Below are positions 1 to 8,375 of a stretch of DNA of 34,035 nt, piece by piece. Below the pieces are notes generated by a model, which saw only the letters and a list, made by a program, of their open reading frames with translations, was not told where the DNA came from and searched no databases. Both the position numbers and the translations under genes were made by a program. Source of the stretch: Flavobacteriaceae bacterium. Lineage in GTDB: Bacteria > Bacteroidota > Bacteroidia > Flavobacteriales > Flavobacteriaceae. Numbering within the stretch: position 1 is the stretch's first letter; each line of letters opens with the position of its first letter. The DNA lies in contig JADHLZ010000014.1 in NCBI GenBank assembly GCA_016780345.1, positions 1-34,035 on the forward strand. The letters run 5' to 3'.

Positions 1-141
1 GACAAAAACAAAATAAATCCTAGATATTGATCAAATTCAAACATATTATATATTATTGATCTTCAAATATAAATCAAAGTAATCATCTTGAAAAATATTT
101 GATAACAAATAATTATAAATGTTAATGTTAAGCATTATTAC

Positions 142-149
142 TAAATTTG
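142..149 (+). promoter_or_regulatory. Candidate -7 box of the fumC promoter
   Basis: TAAATTTG matches the Bacteroidota primary sigma -7 consensus TAnnTTTG exactly and ends 17 bases before the fumC start, which would give a short leader. No convincing -33 TTG lies at the usual distance. The rest of 1-166 is AT-rich and holds no gene; it contains two loose copies of ATTGATC followed by TTCAAAnATA (near 27-46 and 56-72). Confidence 0.4.
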
Positions 150-166
150 TACAATATTTTTAAGCA

Positions 167-1561
167 ATGAACTTTAGAATTGAAAAAGACACTATTGGTG
201 AAGTAAAAGTAAAAAAAGATGCTTTGTGGGGACCACAAACTGAGAGATCAATTAACAATTTTAAAATTGGCAAAGCAGGCTCTATGCCTATTGAAATAAT
301 TCATGCTTTTGCAATATTAAAAAAAGCAGCAGCTATATCTAACTTTGATTTGGGAGTTTTAAGTAAAGAAAAAATGAAACTAATATGCTTAGTGTGTGAC
401 GAAATTTTAGATAACAAACACAATAATGAGTTTCCTCTTGTGATATGGCAAACTGGATCAGGTACCCAAACCAATATGAACATTAATGAGGTTATTTCTA
501 ATAGAGCTCATCAAATTAGCGGAAATAAACTTGGAGAAGGAATTAAAGTTTTATCTCCTAACGATGATGTAAACATGTCTCAATCATCAAATGACACTTT
601 CCCTACTGCAATGCATATTGCTACTTATAAAAAACTAATTGAAAGTACAATCCCTAATCTAGAAGAATTTAAATTAACTTTACTTAAAAAATCTAATGAG
701 TTTAAAGATATTATTAAAATAGGAAGAACTCATTTAATGGATGCTACTCCTATTACCTTAGGACAAGAATTTTCTGGTTATTATTCTCAATTGGATCATG
801 GCATATTATCTTTAGAAAACTCATTGACACATTTATCAGAGCTTGCACTTGGGGCTACTGCTGTCGGAACAGGACTAAATTCACCAAAAGGATACGATAA
901 ACTAGTATCAAAATATATTTCAGATCTTACTGGAATTAGTTTTATTCCCGCAAAAAATAAATTTGAATCTATAGCTAGCCATGATGCTATGGTTGAAACT
1001 CATGGTGCTCTTAAATTAATTGCAAATTCGGTAAATAAAATTGCAAACGATATAAGAATGATGGCTAGCGGACCGAGATCAGGAATTGGTGAAATTATTA
1101 TTCCATCTAACGAGCCAGGAAGTTCAATAATGCCTGGAAAAGTTAATCCAACACAATGTGAAGCGTTGTCTATGGTTTGTGCACAAATAATTGGAAATGA
1201 CGTAACTGTAACTATTAGTGGAATGCAGGGCCACTACGAGCTAAATGTGTTTAAACCTGTAATAGTTGCTAATGTATTAGAATCACTAACCCTTCTATCT
1301 GATGCTGTTAAAAGTTTTAATGACAATTGTTTAAAAGGAATAAAAGCAAATACAAAAAAAATTAAAGAATTACTTGATAATTCTTTAATGCTTGTAACTG
1401 CTTTAAACAGTAAAATTGGATACTATAAATCAGCAGAGATTGCAAATATTGCCCACAAAAATGGAATTACATTAAAAGAAGCCGCACTAAAAACAGGATA
1501 TGTTTCTGAAAAAGAATTTGACTCATGGGTAAAACCTGAAGATATGATTGGGAATACTTAA
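167..1561 (+). CDS. fumC: Class II fumarate hydratase
   Basis: FumC interconverts fumarate and malate in the TCA cycle as a cytosolic homotetramer without an iron-sulfur cluster. The 464-aa length is that of the full family. The superfamily signature [11 protein letters not shown] lies at residues 318-328 and carries the catalytic serine loop. The substrate-binding stretches [10 protein letters not shown] (96-105), SSND (140-143) and [10 protein letters not shown] (186-195, with the catalytic-site His189) are intact. These motifs separate it from aspartase and argininosuccinate lyase relatives, although class II fumarase and aspartate ammonia-lyase share much of the fold; the QTNMN and THLMDATP forms favour fumarase. 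The gene stands alone, with a candidate promoter box just upstream and a 421-base non-coding gap downstream. Assignment is secure. Confidence 0.96.
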   Translation: MNFRIEKDTIGEVKVKKDALWGPQTERSINNFKIGKAGSMPIEIIHAFAILKKAAAISNFDLGVLSKEKMKLICLVCDEILDNKHNNEFPLVIWQTGSGTQTNMNINEVISNRAHQISGNKLGEGIKVLSPNDDVNMSQSSNDTFPTAMHIATYKKLIESTIPNLEEFKLTLLKKSNEFKDIIKIGRTHLMDATPITLGQEFSGYYSQLDHGILSLENSLTHLSELALGATAVGTGLNSPKGYDKLVSKYISDLTGISFIPAKNKFESIASHDAMVETHGALKLIANSVNKIANDIRMMASGPRSGIGEIIIPSNEPGSSIMPGKVNPTQCEALSMVCAQIIGNDVTVTISGMQGHYELNVFKPVIVANVLESLTLLSDAVKSFNDNCLKGIKANTKKIKELLDNSLMLVTALNSKIGYYKSAEIANIAHKNGITLKEAALKTGYVSEKEFDSWVKPEDMIGNT

Positions 1562-1982
1562 TAAATAAAAATTATTAATTATTCTATGATTGACAGTTCA
1601 TTTTTTAAAACATTAAAGAAAAAAATAACTGAATAAATATTTAATCATCTAAAGATTTGGTTCTATTTAATTACAAAATTGTAAATCTTAAATCATCTTT
1701 AATAGTCATTTTTTAGAATTTTATATAATTTATTGTTAATTATATACTCATTTTTACAGTCCAAAGATTGAATTAGTAAACTAGAGAAAGGAACTAACTG
1801 AACTAGAAAAAGAAAAAATAATTTATTTAACTAATTCTAAATTATGCATTATTATTAGTGAATTGATTGATGAATTAGAAAAATATTACTTTTTTGAAAC
1901 AGAATTTTAAAAAATATTTGTAGTTCTTACAAAATAGCTAATATTAGAATCCTTTTAAACTCTAATTGTTTAAAATTTCGAG
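1562..1982. other. Long intergenic gap with a possible gene remnant
   Basis: No intact gene is visible in these 421 bases. Plus-strand positions 1749-1910 read as one frame interrupted only by a TAG at 1782-1784. The part after the stop (1785-1910) encodes a charged, helix-like 41-residue stretch with a heptad-like ELTELEKEK start. It has no start codon and no recognisable family, so it may be the tail of a decayed gene or chance. An inverted repeat, TTTTAAAC / GTTTAAAA with a 7-base spacer, lies at 1953-1975; it lacks a T-tract in either direction and is not a convincing terminator. Confidence 0.4.
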
Positions 1983-2162
1983 TTAAACTCTTCCTTTTAA
2001 AGCAGTAAATGCCCATCCAATACATATAAATCCTATTCCAACAAAACTAAATCCTATTGCGTATTCTGTATATTTTAAAATACCTAGAATAATAAGAATT
2101 ATTCCAATAATTGTTAAAATTAAAGAAGCTATGCTAAAAATTCCATTTTTATTTAAAGCCAT
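1983..2162 (-). CDS. 59-aa two-helix membrane protein
   Basis: A short frame of 59 codons runs from ATG (2160-2162) to TAA (1983-1985). It has a polar N-terminus (MALNKNG), a first hydrophobic helix at about residues 8-29, a short turn with KYTEY (30-34), a second hydrophobic helix at about 35-53, and a basic end, ALKGRV. The composition is clearly that of a membrane protein. The arrangement resembles short flavobacterial membrane proteins I recall under the label 'CAL67264 family', which also end in a similar basic motif; that match is from memory and was not searched. The gene follows the CPBP protease on the same strand after a 61-base gap. Function is unknown. Confidence 0.7.
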   Translation of the reverse strand: MALNKNGIFSIASLILTIIGIILIILGILKYTEYAIGFSFVGIGFICIGWAFTALKGRV

Positions 2163-2223
2163 ATGATATGTTGTTAAATATCTATATAATTTTTATATGA
2201 ATATGTTAAAATATATATAAAAT

Positions 2224-3138
2224 TCAATTTATATTTCCAATCAATTTATCCTTCCAATCAGTCCACTTATATTTTTTTGAAAAATAAAAAAGTAATAATG
2301 GGTAAATAATTGCAGTTGAAAATAAAGACATATGCATTACATTAGGTTCTCCTATGTATTTAAAAATTGAACTTGTTTGAAAAACAGTCCAATCCGAAGT
2401 TACTGTTAATGCAATTATTAAATTATTTCCTGAATGAAACCCTAAAGCTAATTCCATTCCCTCATCCATTAATGTTATAATTCCTAAAAACAAACCAGTT
2501 GCTATATAATGAACTAATAAAATTGATCCTATTTTCATTATTTCAGGATTGTAATAATGTAACATTCCAAATGAAAAAGAGGTTAGAAAAAGAGGAACCC
2601 ATTTATTTTTTGCCAAAACACCCAACCCCTGCATTAGATATCCTCTAAACACATATTCTTCTAAACTTGTTTGGATAGGAATAAAAACTACAGCAATTAA
2701 CAATAGGATCAAGAAATCATTTAAATTAAATTGAAGAATATATTCATCTGGAAGTAAATAGAATGATGAAATTGTATAAAAAAACAGAATGATTGAAATT
2801 ACTAAAAACGAGGTTAATACTCTTTTATAATCAATCGATTTTCTAGATGTTGTGACAGATAGAAAAGATTGATTATGTAGATATTTTATTACTATTAAAA
2901 ACCCAATAAACCCAACAAAAAAAGTAAATAAAGTATAGAAAAAAGTTAAATTGCTATTTTCTAAAATTGTCATCATTGTGGAGGGTTCAAGGTTAGCAAC
3001 TTCCTCCAACCCTACTTTATTGAAAATTGCTACAATAAAAGGAACTGTTCCTATTTGTGTGAATATGAATATTATGAAAATTCCTAGAATATATCTCCAA
3101 ATGTTATTTTTTACTTTAAGTGCTTTTTGAATAAACAT
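2224..3138 (-). CDS. CPBP-family intramembrane metalloprotease
   Basis: This is a 304-aa multi-pass inner-membrane protein of the CPBP (CAAX protease / bacteriocin-processing, Abi) family. The diagnostic motifs are present: EExxxR at residues 160-165 (E160, E161, R165), a histidine in FGMLHY (H194), and HSGNN (H235, N239). Together they form the membrane-embedded active site known from Rce1. Several hydrophobic helices flank these motifs, including about 15-38, 65-86, 108-129 and 141-157. The family cleaves or processes membrane-associated peptides, but bacterial substrates are mostly unknown and none can be inferred here. It starts 3 bases after the thioesterase gene, so the two are probably co-transcribed. 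Confidence 0.9.
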   Translation of the reverse strand: MFIQKALKVKNNIWRYILGIFIIFIFTQIGTVPFIVAIFNKVGLEEVANLEPSTMMTILENSNLTFFYTLFTFFVGFIGFLIVIKYLHNQSFLSVTTSRKSIDYKRVLTSFLVISIILFFYTISSFYLLPDEYILQFNLNDFLILLLIAVVFIPIQTSLEEYVFRGYLMQGLGVLAKNKWVPLFLTSFSFGMLHYYNPEIMKIGSILLVHYIATGLFLGIITLMDEGMELALGFHSGNNLIIALTVTSDWTVFQTSSIFKYIGEPNVMHMSLFSTAIIYPLLLFYFSKKYKWTDWKDKLIGNIN

Positions 3139-3141
3139 ATT

Positions 3142-3561
3142 TTATTTTTTTTTGTTTAATACCATTGTAGAAAGCTTACAATGTGAAATTAAATTACCAT
3201 TGTCATCTGTAATTTTAATTTCCCATAACTGGGTAGATTTTCCCTTGTGAAGCGGAGTAGCTTTAGCGAAAACATATCCTTCTTTGACACTTTTCAAATG
3301 GTTGGCTGAAATGATTATTCCTCTTATGGTTTCGTTCATATAATCAACTGACATATATGAGACAGCACTACCAACTGATTCTGCTAATGCAACTGTGGCA
3401 CCTCCATGTAAAACTCCATCAGGCTGATAGACTTTAGAAGTTACTGGCATTCGAGCTACCAAAAAATCTTTTCCGATATCAACAAACTCAATATCTAAAG
3501 TTTCCATCAATGTGTTTTTATTAGCTAAATTGATTTTTTCTAATATTTTTTTTTTATTCAT
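3142..3561 (-). CDS. Hotdog-fold thioesterase (PaaI/MenI-like)
   Basis: A 139-aa single-domain protein of the PaaI / DHNA-CoA thioesterase group, which hydrolyses acyl- or aroyl-CoA thioesters in the cytosol. The family signature is visible as DGVLHGGATVALAE (residues 48-61). His52-Gly-Gly forms the oxyanion region, and Glu61 on the central hotdog helix is the expected catalytic acid. The following segment (SVGSAVSY) is also typical. The substrate cannot be read from sequence: a menaquinone (DHNA-CoA) or general housekeeping role are both possible, and no menaquinone genes lie nearby. It is the first gene of a pair with the CPBP protease and sits immediately downstream of the dnaK terminator. 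Confidence 0.88.
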   Translation of the reverse strand: MNKKKILEKINLANKNTLMETLDIEFVDIGKDFLVARMPVTSKVYQPDGVLHGGATVALAESVGSAVSYMSVDYMNETIRGIIISANHLKSVKEGYVFAKATPLHKGKSTQLWEIKITDDNGNLISHCKLSTMVLNKKK

Positions 3562-3572
3562 AAGTTTAAATA

Positions 3573-3606
3573 TAAAAAAAACGCATTAGATTACTAATGC
3601 GTTTTT
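3573..3606 (-). terminator. Rho-independent terminator after dnaK
   Basis: A perfect 9-bp stem, ACGCATTAG / CTAATGCGT, with a 4-base loop occupies 3581-3602. Reading on the minus strand it is followed by a run of eight T, as expected for termination of dnaK (which ends at 3626). The flanking A and T runs would also allow termination in the other direction. It separates dnaK from the thioesterase gene that starts at 3561. Confidence 0.88.
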
Positions 3607-3625
3607 CTATTATAAATCATTGAAA

Positions 3626-5536
3626 TTATTTAACCTCTTCGAAATCTACATCTTGAACATCATCAGAATCGTCTTTTGATTTTTTTGAAGGTTCTGCTTG
3701 ACTTGCTCCCGTTCCACCAGTTTTTTGAGCCTCAGCCTGAGCTTTATATAATTCCTCAGAGGCATTCTTCCAAGCTTCATTAATACTATCAAGCGCAGTT
3801 TTTATAGATTCAACTTCTTTAGTTTCATGAGCTTTTTTCAAAACAGCAAGAGCATCCTCAATAGATTTTTTCTTATCATCTGGAATTTTATCACCATATT
3901 CTTTAAGTTGACTCTCTGTCTGAAAAATCATAGCATCTGCGCTATTTAAAGTATCAACTTCTTCTTTAGCTTTTTTATCTGATTCAGCATTCGCTTCAGC
4001 TTCTTTTTTCATTTTTTCTATTTCTTCTTCAGATAAACCTGATGAAGCTTCAATTCTTATGTCTTGAGTTTTACCAGTAGCTTTATCAGCTGCAGTGACA
4101 TGTATCAAACCATTAGCATCAATATCAAACGTTACCTCAATTTGAGGAGTTCCTCTAGGGGCCGGTGGTATTCCGTCAAGATGAAATCTACCAATTGTAT
4201 TATTATCTTTAGCCATTGGTCTTTCTCCTTGAAGAACGTGAATTTCTACAGAAGGTTGATTGTCCGCAGCGGTTGAAAATACTTGAGATTTTTTAGTTGG
4301 AATTGTTGTATTAGCTTCAATTAGCTTGGTCATAACACTACCCATAGTTTCAATTCCTAAAGATAATGGTGTTACATCTAAAAGTAGCACATCTTTAACA
4401 TCTCCAGTTAATACTCCCCCTTGAATTGCTGCACCAATAGCAACAACTTCATCAGGATTAACACCTTTTGATGGTTTTTTACCGAAAAACTTTTCGACTT
4501 TATCTTGAATTACAGGGATTCTAGTAGAACCTCCAACAAGAATTACCTCATCAATTTCTTTAATACTAAGACCAGCATCATCAATAGCTTTTTTAACAGG
4601 TTCCATTGATCTTTTTACTAAATCACTGGTTAATTGTTCAAATTTTGATCTTGTTAAAGAAACAACAAGATGTTTAGGGCCAGATGCAGTAGCTGTTATA
4701 TAGGGTAAATTTATTTCAGTTTGAGTTGATGAAGAAAGTTCAATTTTAGCTTTTTCAGCAGCCTCTTTTAACCTTTGTAAAGCCATTGGATCTTTTCTTA
4801 GATCAATATCTTCTTTCTTTTTAAAATCATCAGCTAAAAAACTAATAATTTCTTCATCAAAATCATCACCACCTAATCGAGTATCTCCGTTAGTTGATAA
4901 AACTTCAAATACTCCATCTCCAAGTTCAAGAATAGAAATATCGAAAGTACCACCTCCGAGGTCATAAACCGCAATTTTTTGATCTTTTCCCGATTTATCT
5001 AACCCATAGGCTAATGCAGCTGCAGTTGGTTCGTTAATTATTCTTTGAACTTTTAAACCAGCAATCTCTCCAGCTTCTTTAGTCGCCTGTCTTTGAGAAT
5101 CATTAAAATAAGCAGGAACAGTAATTACTGCTTCACTTACAGAATTTCCAAGATAATCTTCAGCAGTTTTTTTCATTTTTTGAAGAACCATTGCAGAAAG
5201 TTCTTGTGGAGTATACAATCTTCCATCAATATCAACTCTTGCAGTGTCATTATCTCCCTTTACTACTTTATATGCAGATCTTTCAGCATCTTTTTTTGAT
5301 TCACTAAACTTATTACCCATAAATCTTTTGACTGAAGCAATGGTTTTGGTTGGGTTAGTAACCGCCTGTCTTTTTGCAGGATCTCCAACTTTTATTTCTC
5401 CACCTTCCACAAATGCAATTACAGAAGGTGTAGTTCTTTTACCTTCTGCATTAGGAATTACAACAGGTTCATTACCTTCCATTACTGAAACACACGAGTT
5501 TGTTGTTCCTAAATCAATACCAATTATTTTACTCAT
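3626..5536 (-). CDS. dnaK: Molecular chaperone DnaK (Hsp70)
   Basis: A full-length 636-aa Hsp70. The N-terminal ATPase signature GIDLGTTNS is at residues 6-14. The second Hsp70 signature ([13 protein letters not shown]) and the third ([13 protein letters not shown]) follow. The substrate-binding domain and helical lid are complete, and the C-terminus ends in the acidic tail [11 protein letters not shown] common to bacterial DnaK proteins. It works in the cytosol with DnaJ and GrpE, neither of which is in this window, so it is not in a grpE-dnaJ operon here. The gene is transcribed alone: a strong terminator follows, and the promoter side is shared divergently with panB. No CIRCE element was seen upstream, but a 13-bp palindrome is present (see the motif entry). 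Confidence 0.98.
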   Translation of the reverse strand: MSKIIGIDLGTTNSCVSVMEGNEPVVIPNAEGKRTTPSVIAFVEGGEIKVGDPAKRQAVTNPTKTIASVKRFMGNKFSESKKDAERSAYKVVKGDNDTARVDIDGRLYTPQELSAMVLQKMKKTAEDYLGNSVSEAVITVPAYFNDSQRQATKEAGEIAGLKVQRIINEPTAAALAYGLDKSGKDQKIAVYDLGGGTFDISILELGDGVFEVLSTNGDTRLGGDDFDEEIISFLADDFKKKEDIDLRKDPMALQRLKEAAEKAKIELSSSTQTEINLPYITATASGPKHLVVSLTRSKFEQLTSDLVKRSMEPVKKAIDDAGLSIKEIDEVILVGGSTRIPVIQDKVEKFFGKKPSKGVNPDEVVAIGAAIQGGVLTGDVKDVLLLDVTPLSLGIETMGSVMTKLIEANTTIPTKKSQVFSTAADNQPSVEIHVLQGERPMAKDNNTIGRFHLDGIPPAPRGTPQIEVTFDIDANGLIHVTAADKATGKTQDIRIEASSGLSEEEIEKMKKEAEANAESDKKAKEEVDTLNSADAMIFQTESQLKEYGDKIPDDKKKSIEDALAVLKKAHETKEVESIKTALDSINEAWKNASEELYKAQAEAQKTGGTGASQAEPSKKSKDDSDDVQDVDFEEVK

Positions 5537-5541
5537 TGTTT

Positions 5542-5570
5542 TAAAATTATAGTTTAATAAGTTTTTTCAA
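5542..5570 (-). promoter_or_regulatory. Candidate dnaK promoter
   Basis: On the minus strand TTG (5568-5570), an 18-base spacer and TAATTTTA (5542-5549) fit the Bacteroidota promoter pattern TTG-N17-23-TAnnTTTG with one mismatch in the -7 box. It lies directly upstream of the dnaK start. The assignment is by pattern only, and the region is AT-rich enough for chance matches. Confidence 0.3.
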
Positions 5571-5593
5571 GGATTATGCCAATCTTGTACATA

Positions 5594-5607
5594 TGACAGT
5601 GTGTCAG
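5594..5607. promoter_or_regulatory. Palindrome between dnaK and panB, shared with lon
   Basis: TGACA-GTG-TGTCA is a perfect 5-3-5 inverted repeat in the divergent dnaK/panB intergenic region, 58-70 bases upstream of dnaK and 44-56 upstream of panB. A related 14-base sequence sits just upstream of lon (18317-18330) and agrees at 10 of 14 positions. This suggests a regulator binding site, possibly for heat-shock genes, but no known operator is recognised and panB could equally be the target. Confidence 0.4.
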
Positions 5608-5628
5608 TATTTTATTTGAAAATAAATT

Positions 5629-5636
5629 TACATTTG
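5629..5636 (+). promoter_or_regulatory. Candidate -7 box of the panB promoter
   Basis: TACATTTG is an exact match to TAnnTTTG and ends 13 bases before the panB ATG. A TTTG at 5615-5618 is too close to serve as the -33 element. The palindrome at 5594-5606 lies just upstream of where the -33 region would be. Confidence 0.4.
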
Positions 5637-5649
5637 TAAAAAAAAAATA

Positions 5650-6462
5650 ATGTCAAATAAAAAATATAAGAGAATTACCACTCATAGTCTCAAGGAAATG
5701 AAAATTCGAAAAGATAAAATTTCTATGTTAACTGGATATGACTATTCAATGGCTAAAATTATTGACAACTCAGGAATTGATATTATTCTTGTTGGAGATT
5801 CAGCATCAAATGTTATGGCTGGTCATGAAACTACTTTACCAATAACTTTAGACCAAATAATATATCACGCATCCTCTGTCGTTAGAGGGGTTAAAAGAGC
5901 ATTAGTTGTTGTTGATCTACCATTTGGTAGCTACCAATCAAATTCCGGTGAAGCACTTAGATCTGCAATTAGAATTATGAAAGAATCTGGAGCTCATGCT
6001 GTAAAAATGGAGGGTGGTTCTGAAATCAAAGAATCTATTATCAGGATTTTAAATGCTGGAATTCCTGTTATGGGGCACTTAGGACTAACACCTCAATCAA
6101 TATATAAATTTGGAACATACACCGTAAGAGCAAAAGAAGATGAAGAAGCCAAAAGACTTATTGAAGATGCTAAGCTTTTAGATGATCTGGGATGTTTTGG
6201 TATTGTTTTGGAAAAAATTCCTGCAAAAATTTCTAAAATTGTTAGCTCTAATGTTTCATGTCCAGTGATTGGTATTGGGGCTGGATCTGATGTAGATGGT
6301 CAAGTTTTAGTTACACATGACTTGGTTGGATTGACTACTGAATTTAATCCAAGATTTTTAAGAAGATATATTGACTTAAATAAAATAATGACCAGAGCAA
6401 TCAAAAACTATATAAATGATGTGAAAAATTTAGATTTTCCTAATGAAAATGAACAATACTAA
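5650..6462 (+). CDS. panB: 3-methyl-2-oxobutanoate hydroxymethyltransferase
   Basis: PanB transfers a hydroxymethyl group from 5,10-methylene-tetrahydrofolate to 2-oxoisovalerate, the first committed step of pantothenate (and so coenzyme A) synthesis. The 270-aa protein has the family hallmarks: [11 protein letters not shown] near residues 27-37, the metal-binding [18 protein letters not shown] segment (49-66), VKMEGG, and [10 protein letters not shown]. The oxoisovalerate substrate belongs to the branched-chain pathway whose leucine branch is encoded 1.5 kb downstream. CoaBC and CoaE later in the window carry the same pathway on to CoA. panC and panD are not present. It overlaps the next gene by 20 bases, indicating co-transcription. 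Confidence 0.96.
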   Translation: MSNKKYKRITTHSLKEMKIRKDKISMLTGYDYSMAKIIDNSGIDIILVGDSASNVMAGHETTLPITLDQIIYHASSVVRGVKRALVVVDLPFGSYQSNSGEALRSAIRIMKESGAHAVKMEGGSEIKESIIRILNAGIPVMGHLGLTPQSIYKFGTYTVRAKEDEEAKRLIEDAKLLDDLGCFGIVLEKIPAKISKIVSSNVSCPVIGIGAGSDVDGQVLVTHDLVGLTTEFNPRFLRRYIDLNKIMTRAIKNYINDVKNLDFPNENEQY

Positions 6463-7141
6463 ATTTGAATCTGAAAGAATTTTATTTGAAGATAATCATT
6501 TAATTATAGTTAATAAAAATCCCGGCGAGCTTTCACAAGGTGACAAAACTGGTGATGATACTCTTTCGGATTTCCTTAAGTTATATTTAAAAAAAAAATA
6601 TAAAAAATCTGGAAATGTATATTTAGGAATTACTCACAGACTAGATAGACCTACAAGTGGAATAATCATATATTGCAAAACATCAAAGTCTTTAACAAGA
6701 ATGAATAATATGTTTAAGGAAAATAAAATAAAAAAAACGTATTGGGCTGTGACTAAAAAAGTAAAAAGCAACAAAGTTATTAGACTTGAAAATTTTCTTC
6801 AAAAAAATGAAAAACTAAACAAGTCTTTTGTAACAACAAATATTAGAAAAGGGAAAAAATCAATTTTAAATTTTAAAAAAATAAAATCTCTTGACAACTA
6901 TTCACTAATAGAGATAACATTGGAAACTGGAAGACATCATCAAATTAGAACACAACTATCGAATTTTGGATATCCTATCAAAGGAGATTTAAAATATGGA
7001 TTTAAAAGAGCTAACAAAGATGGAAGTATTCACTTACATTCAAGGAAAATAGAATTTACCCATCCTGTGACTAAAAATAAAATTAGCTTAATTTCAAATC
7101 CTCCAAATGACAATATTTGGAATCTTTTAATTAATAATTAA
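6443..7141 (+). CDS. RluA-family RNA pseudouridine synthase
   Basis: A 232-aa enzyme that isomerises uridine to pseudouridine in rRNA or tRNA. The catalytic motif HRLDRPTSG lies at residues 65-73, with the nucleophile Asp68. A second conserved block, [13 protein letters not shown], follows near residue 160. No N-terminal S4 RNA-binding domain is present, so it belongs to the short RluA/RluC-like forms; the target base cannot be predicted. The start at 6443 overlaps panB by 20 bases; an alternative ATG two codons later (6449) is possible. The panB-rlu order is probably an operon of convenience. Confidence 0.9.
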   Translation: MKMNNTKFESERILFEDNHLIIVNKNPGELSQGDKTGDDTLSDFLKLYLKKKYKKSGNVYLGITHRLDRPTSGIIIYCKTSKSLTRMNNMFKENKIKKTYWAVTKKVKSNKVIRLENFLQKNEKLNKSFVTTNIRKGKKSILNFKKIKSLDNYSLIEITLETGRHHQIRTQLSNFGYPIKGDLKYGFKRANKDGSIHLHSRKIEFTHPVTKNKISLISNPPNDNIWNLLINN

Positions 7142-7181
7142 GTAATAAAAATTAATTGTTTATTATTCAATTTTATTACTT
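7140..7181 (+). terminator. AT-rich hairpin between the RluA-type gene and leuA
   Basis: A perfect 11-bp inverted repeat, AAGTAATAAAA (7140-7150) and TTTTATTACTT (7171-7181), with a 20-base loop overlaps the stop codon of the preceding gene. AATTG / CAATT inside the loop could extend pairing after a bulge. It is followed by a few T residues. It may be a weak terminator or a structure in the leu leader; the lack of G:C pairs makes either role uncertain. Confidence 0.35.
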
Positions 7182-7197
7182 TTACATCTCGTACTTT

Positions 7198-7212
7198 TTT
7201 GATTAAATCAAA
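7198..7212. promoter_or_regulatory. 15-bp palindrome just upstream of leuA
   Basis: TTTGATT-A-AATCAAA is a perfect 7-1-7 palindrome ending 8 bases before the leuA ATG. Its position would let a bound protein block transcription or translation start of the leu operon. No known regulator site is recognised, and AT-rich DNA yields palindromes by chance. Confidence 0.3.
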
Positions 7213-7220
7213 TTATATAG

Positions 7221-8372
7221 ATGGCCAAAGACTTTGTAAGAATATTTGATACAACTTTAAGAGATGGAGAACAAGTTCCAGGATGTAAATTAAACACTGA
7301 TCAAAAATTAGTAATTGCAAAAAGATTAGACGAGCTAGGTGTCGATGTTATTGAAGCCGGTTTTCCGGTATCAAGTCCTGGTGATTTTAATTCTGTAGTT
7401 GAAATTTCAAAAATTGTAAAAAACGCTTCTGTTTGTGGTTTATCAAGAGCTGTCAAAAATGATATTAAAGTAGCTGCAGAAGCTTTAGAATATGCTAAAA
7501 AGCCAAGAATTCATACTGGAATAGGAACTTCGGATTCACATATTAAGCATAAATTTAATTCATCTAAAGATAAAATAATTGAGATTGGATTTGAAGCAGT
7601 TAAATATGCTAAAACTTTTGTTTATGATGTTGAATTTTATGCAGAAGACGCTGGAAGAACAGATAACGATTTTTTAGCAAAAGTATGTGAGAAAATGATT
7701 GAGGCTGGTGCAACTGTTTTAAACATTCCAGATACTACTGGCTATTGTCTTCCAGAAGAATACGGTCAAAAAATTAAATATCTTCTTGAAAACGTAAAAA
7801 ATATTGAAAAAGCAACTATTTCATGTCATTGTCACAATGATTTAGGTCTAGCTACTGCAAATTCAATTGCAGGTATAATAAACGGTGCAAGACAAATTGA
7901 ATGTACAATAAATGGAATTGGAGAAAGAGCTGGTAACACATCTCTTGAGGAAGTTGTTATGATCATGAGACAACATCCTGCGCTTAATTTAGATACCAAT
8001 ATAAATTCTAAACTACTTTTTGATACAAGTAATTTAGTTTCTGATAGTATGGGAATGCCTGTTCAGCCAAATAAAGCTATTGTTGGTGCAAATGCTTTTG
8101 CTCATAGCTCTGGTATTCATCAAGATGGAGTAATTAAAAACAGAGAAACCTATGAAATAATAGATCCACATGACGTAGGTGTAAATGAATCCGCAATAAT
8201 ATTAACTGCAAGAAGTGGAAGAGCAGCACTTGCCTACCGAGCAAAAAAAATTGGATATAATCTATCAAAAGATGAACTTGATCTTGTATATCCTGAGTTT
8301 TTAAAATTTGCTGATATCAATAAGGAAGTAACAGACAAATATATTCCTGAAATTATAAAAAAATCAATTTAA
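7221..8372 (+). CDS. leuA: 2-isopropylmalate synthase, short form lacking regulatory domain
   Basis: LeuA condenses acetyl-CoA with 2-oxoisovalerate, the first step of leucine synthesis. The HMGL-like TIM barrel is intact: DTTLRDGEQ (residues 10-18, with Arg14 and metal ligand Asp15), [14 protein letters not shown] (96-109, a His-rich stretch typical of isopropylmalate synthases rather than citramalate synthases), SCHCHND (201-207, ligands His203 and His205) and [11 protein letters not shown] (234-244, Asn239). At 383 aa it ends after the linker subdomains and has no C-terminal LeuA dimer/regulatory domain, whereas full-length enzymes have about 510 residues. Classical leucine feedback through that domain is therefore not expected. 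It heads a tight five-gene operon and is followed by leuC after 3 bases. Confidence 0.93.
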   Translation: MAKDFVRIFDTTLRDGEQVPGCKLNTDQKLVIAKRLDELGVDVIEAGFPVSSPGDFNSVVEISKIVKNASVCGLSRAVKNDIKVAAEALEYAKKPRIHTGIGTSDSHIKHKFNSSKDKIIEIGFEAVKYAKTFVYDVEFYAEDAGRTDNDFLAKVCEKMIEAGATVLNIPDTTGYCLPEEYGQKIKYLLENVKNIEKATISCHCHNDLGLATANSIAGIINGARQIECTINGIGERAGNTSLEEVVMIMRQHPALNLDTNINSKLLFDTSNLVSDSMGMPVQPNKAIVGANAFAHSSGIHQDGVIKNRETYEIIDPHDVGVNESAIILTARSGRAALAYRAKKIGYNLSKDELDLVYPEFLKFADINKEVTDKYIPEIIKKSI

Positions 8373-8375
8373 TAA

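Noticed and set aside
27-72. Two loose copies of ATTGATC..TTCAAAnATA upstream of fumC as a regulatory repeat
   Set aside because: Short, imperfect and AT-rich; noted in the fumC promoter entry but not strong enough for a separate feature.
1558-1578. TTAATAA / TTATTAA hairpin after the fumC stop as a terminator
   Set aside because: All A:T, 7-bp stem in very AT-rich DNA, with no following T-run; too weak to call.
5244-5552. 102-codon plus-strand frame over the 5' end of dnaK
   Set aside because: Antisense shadow of the highly conserved dnaK start region; no family match.
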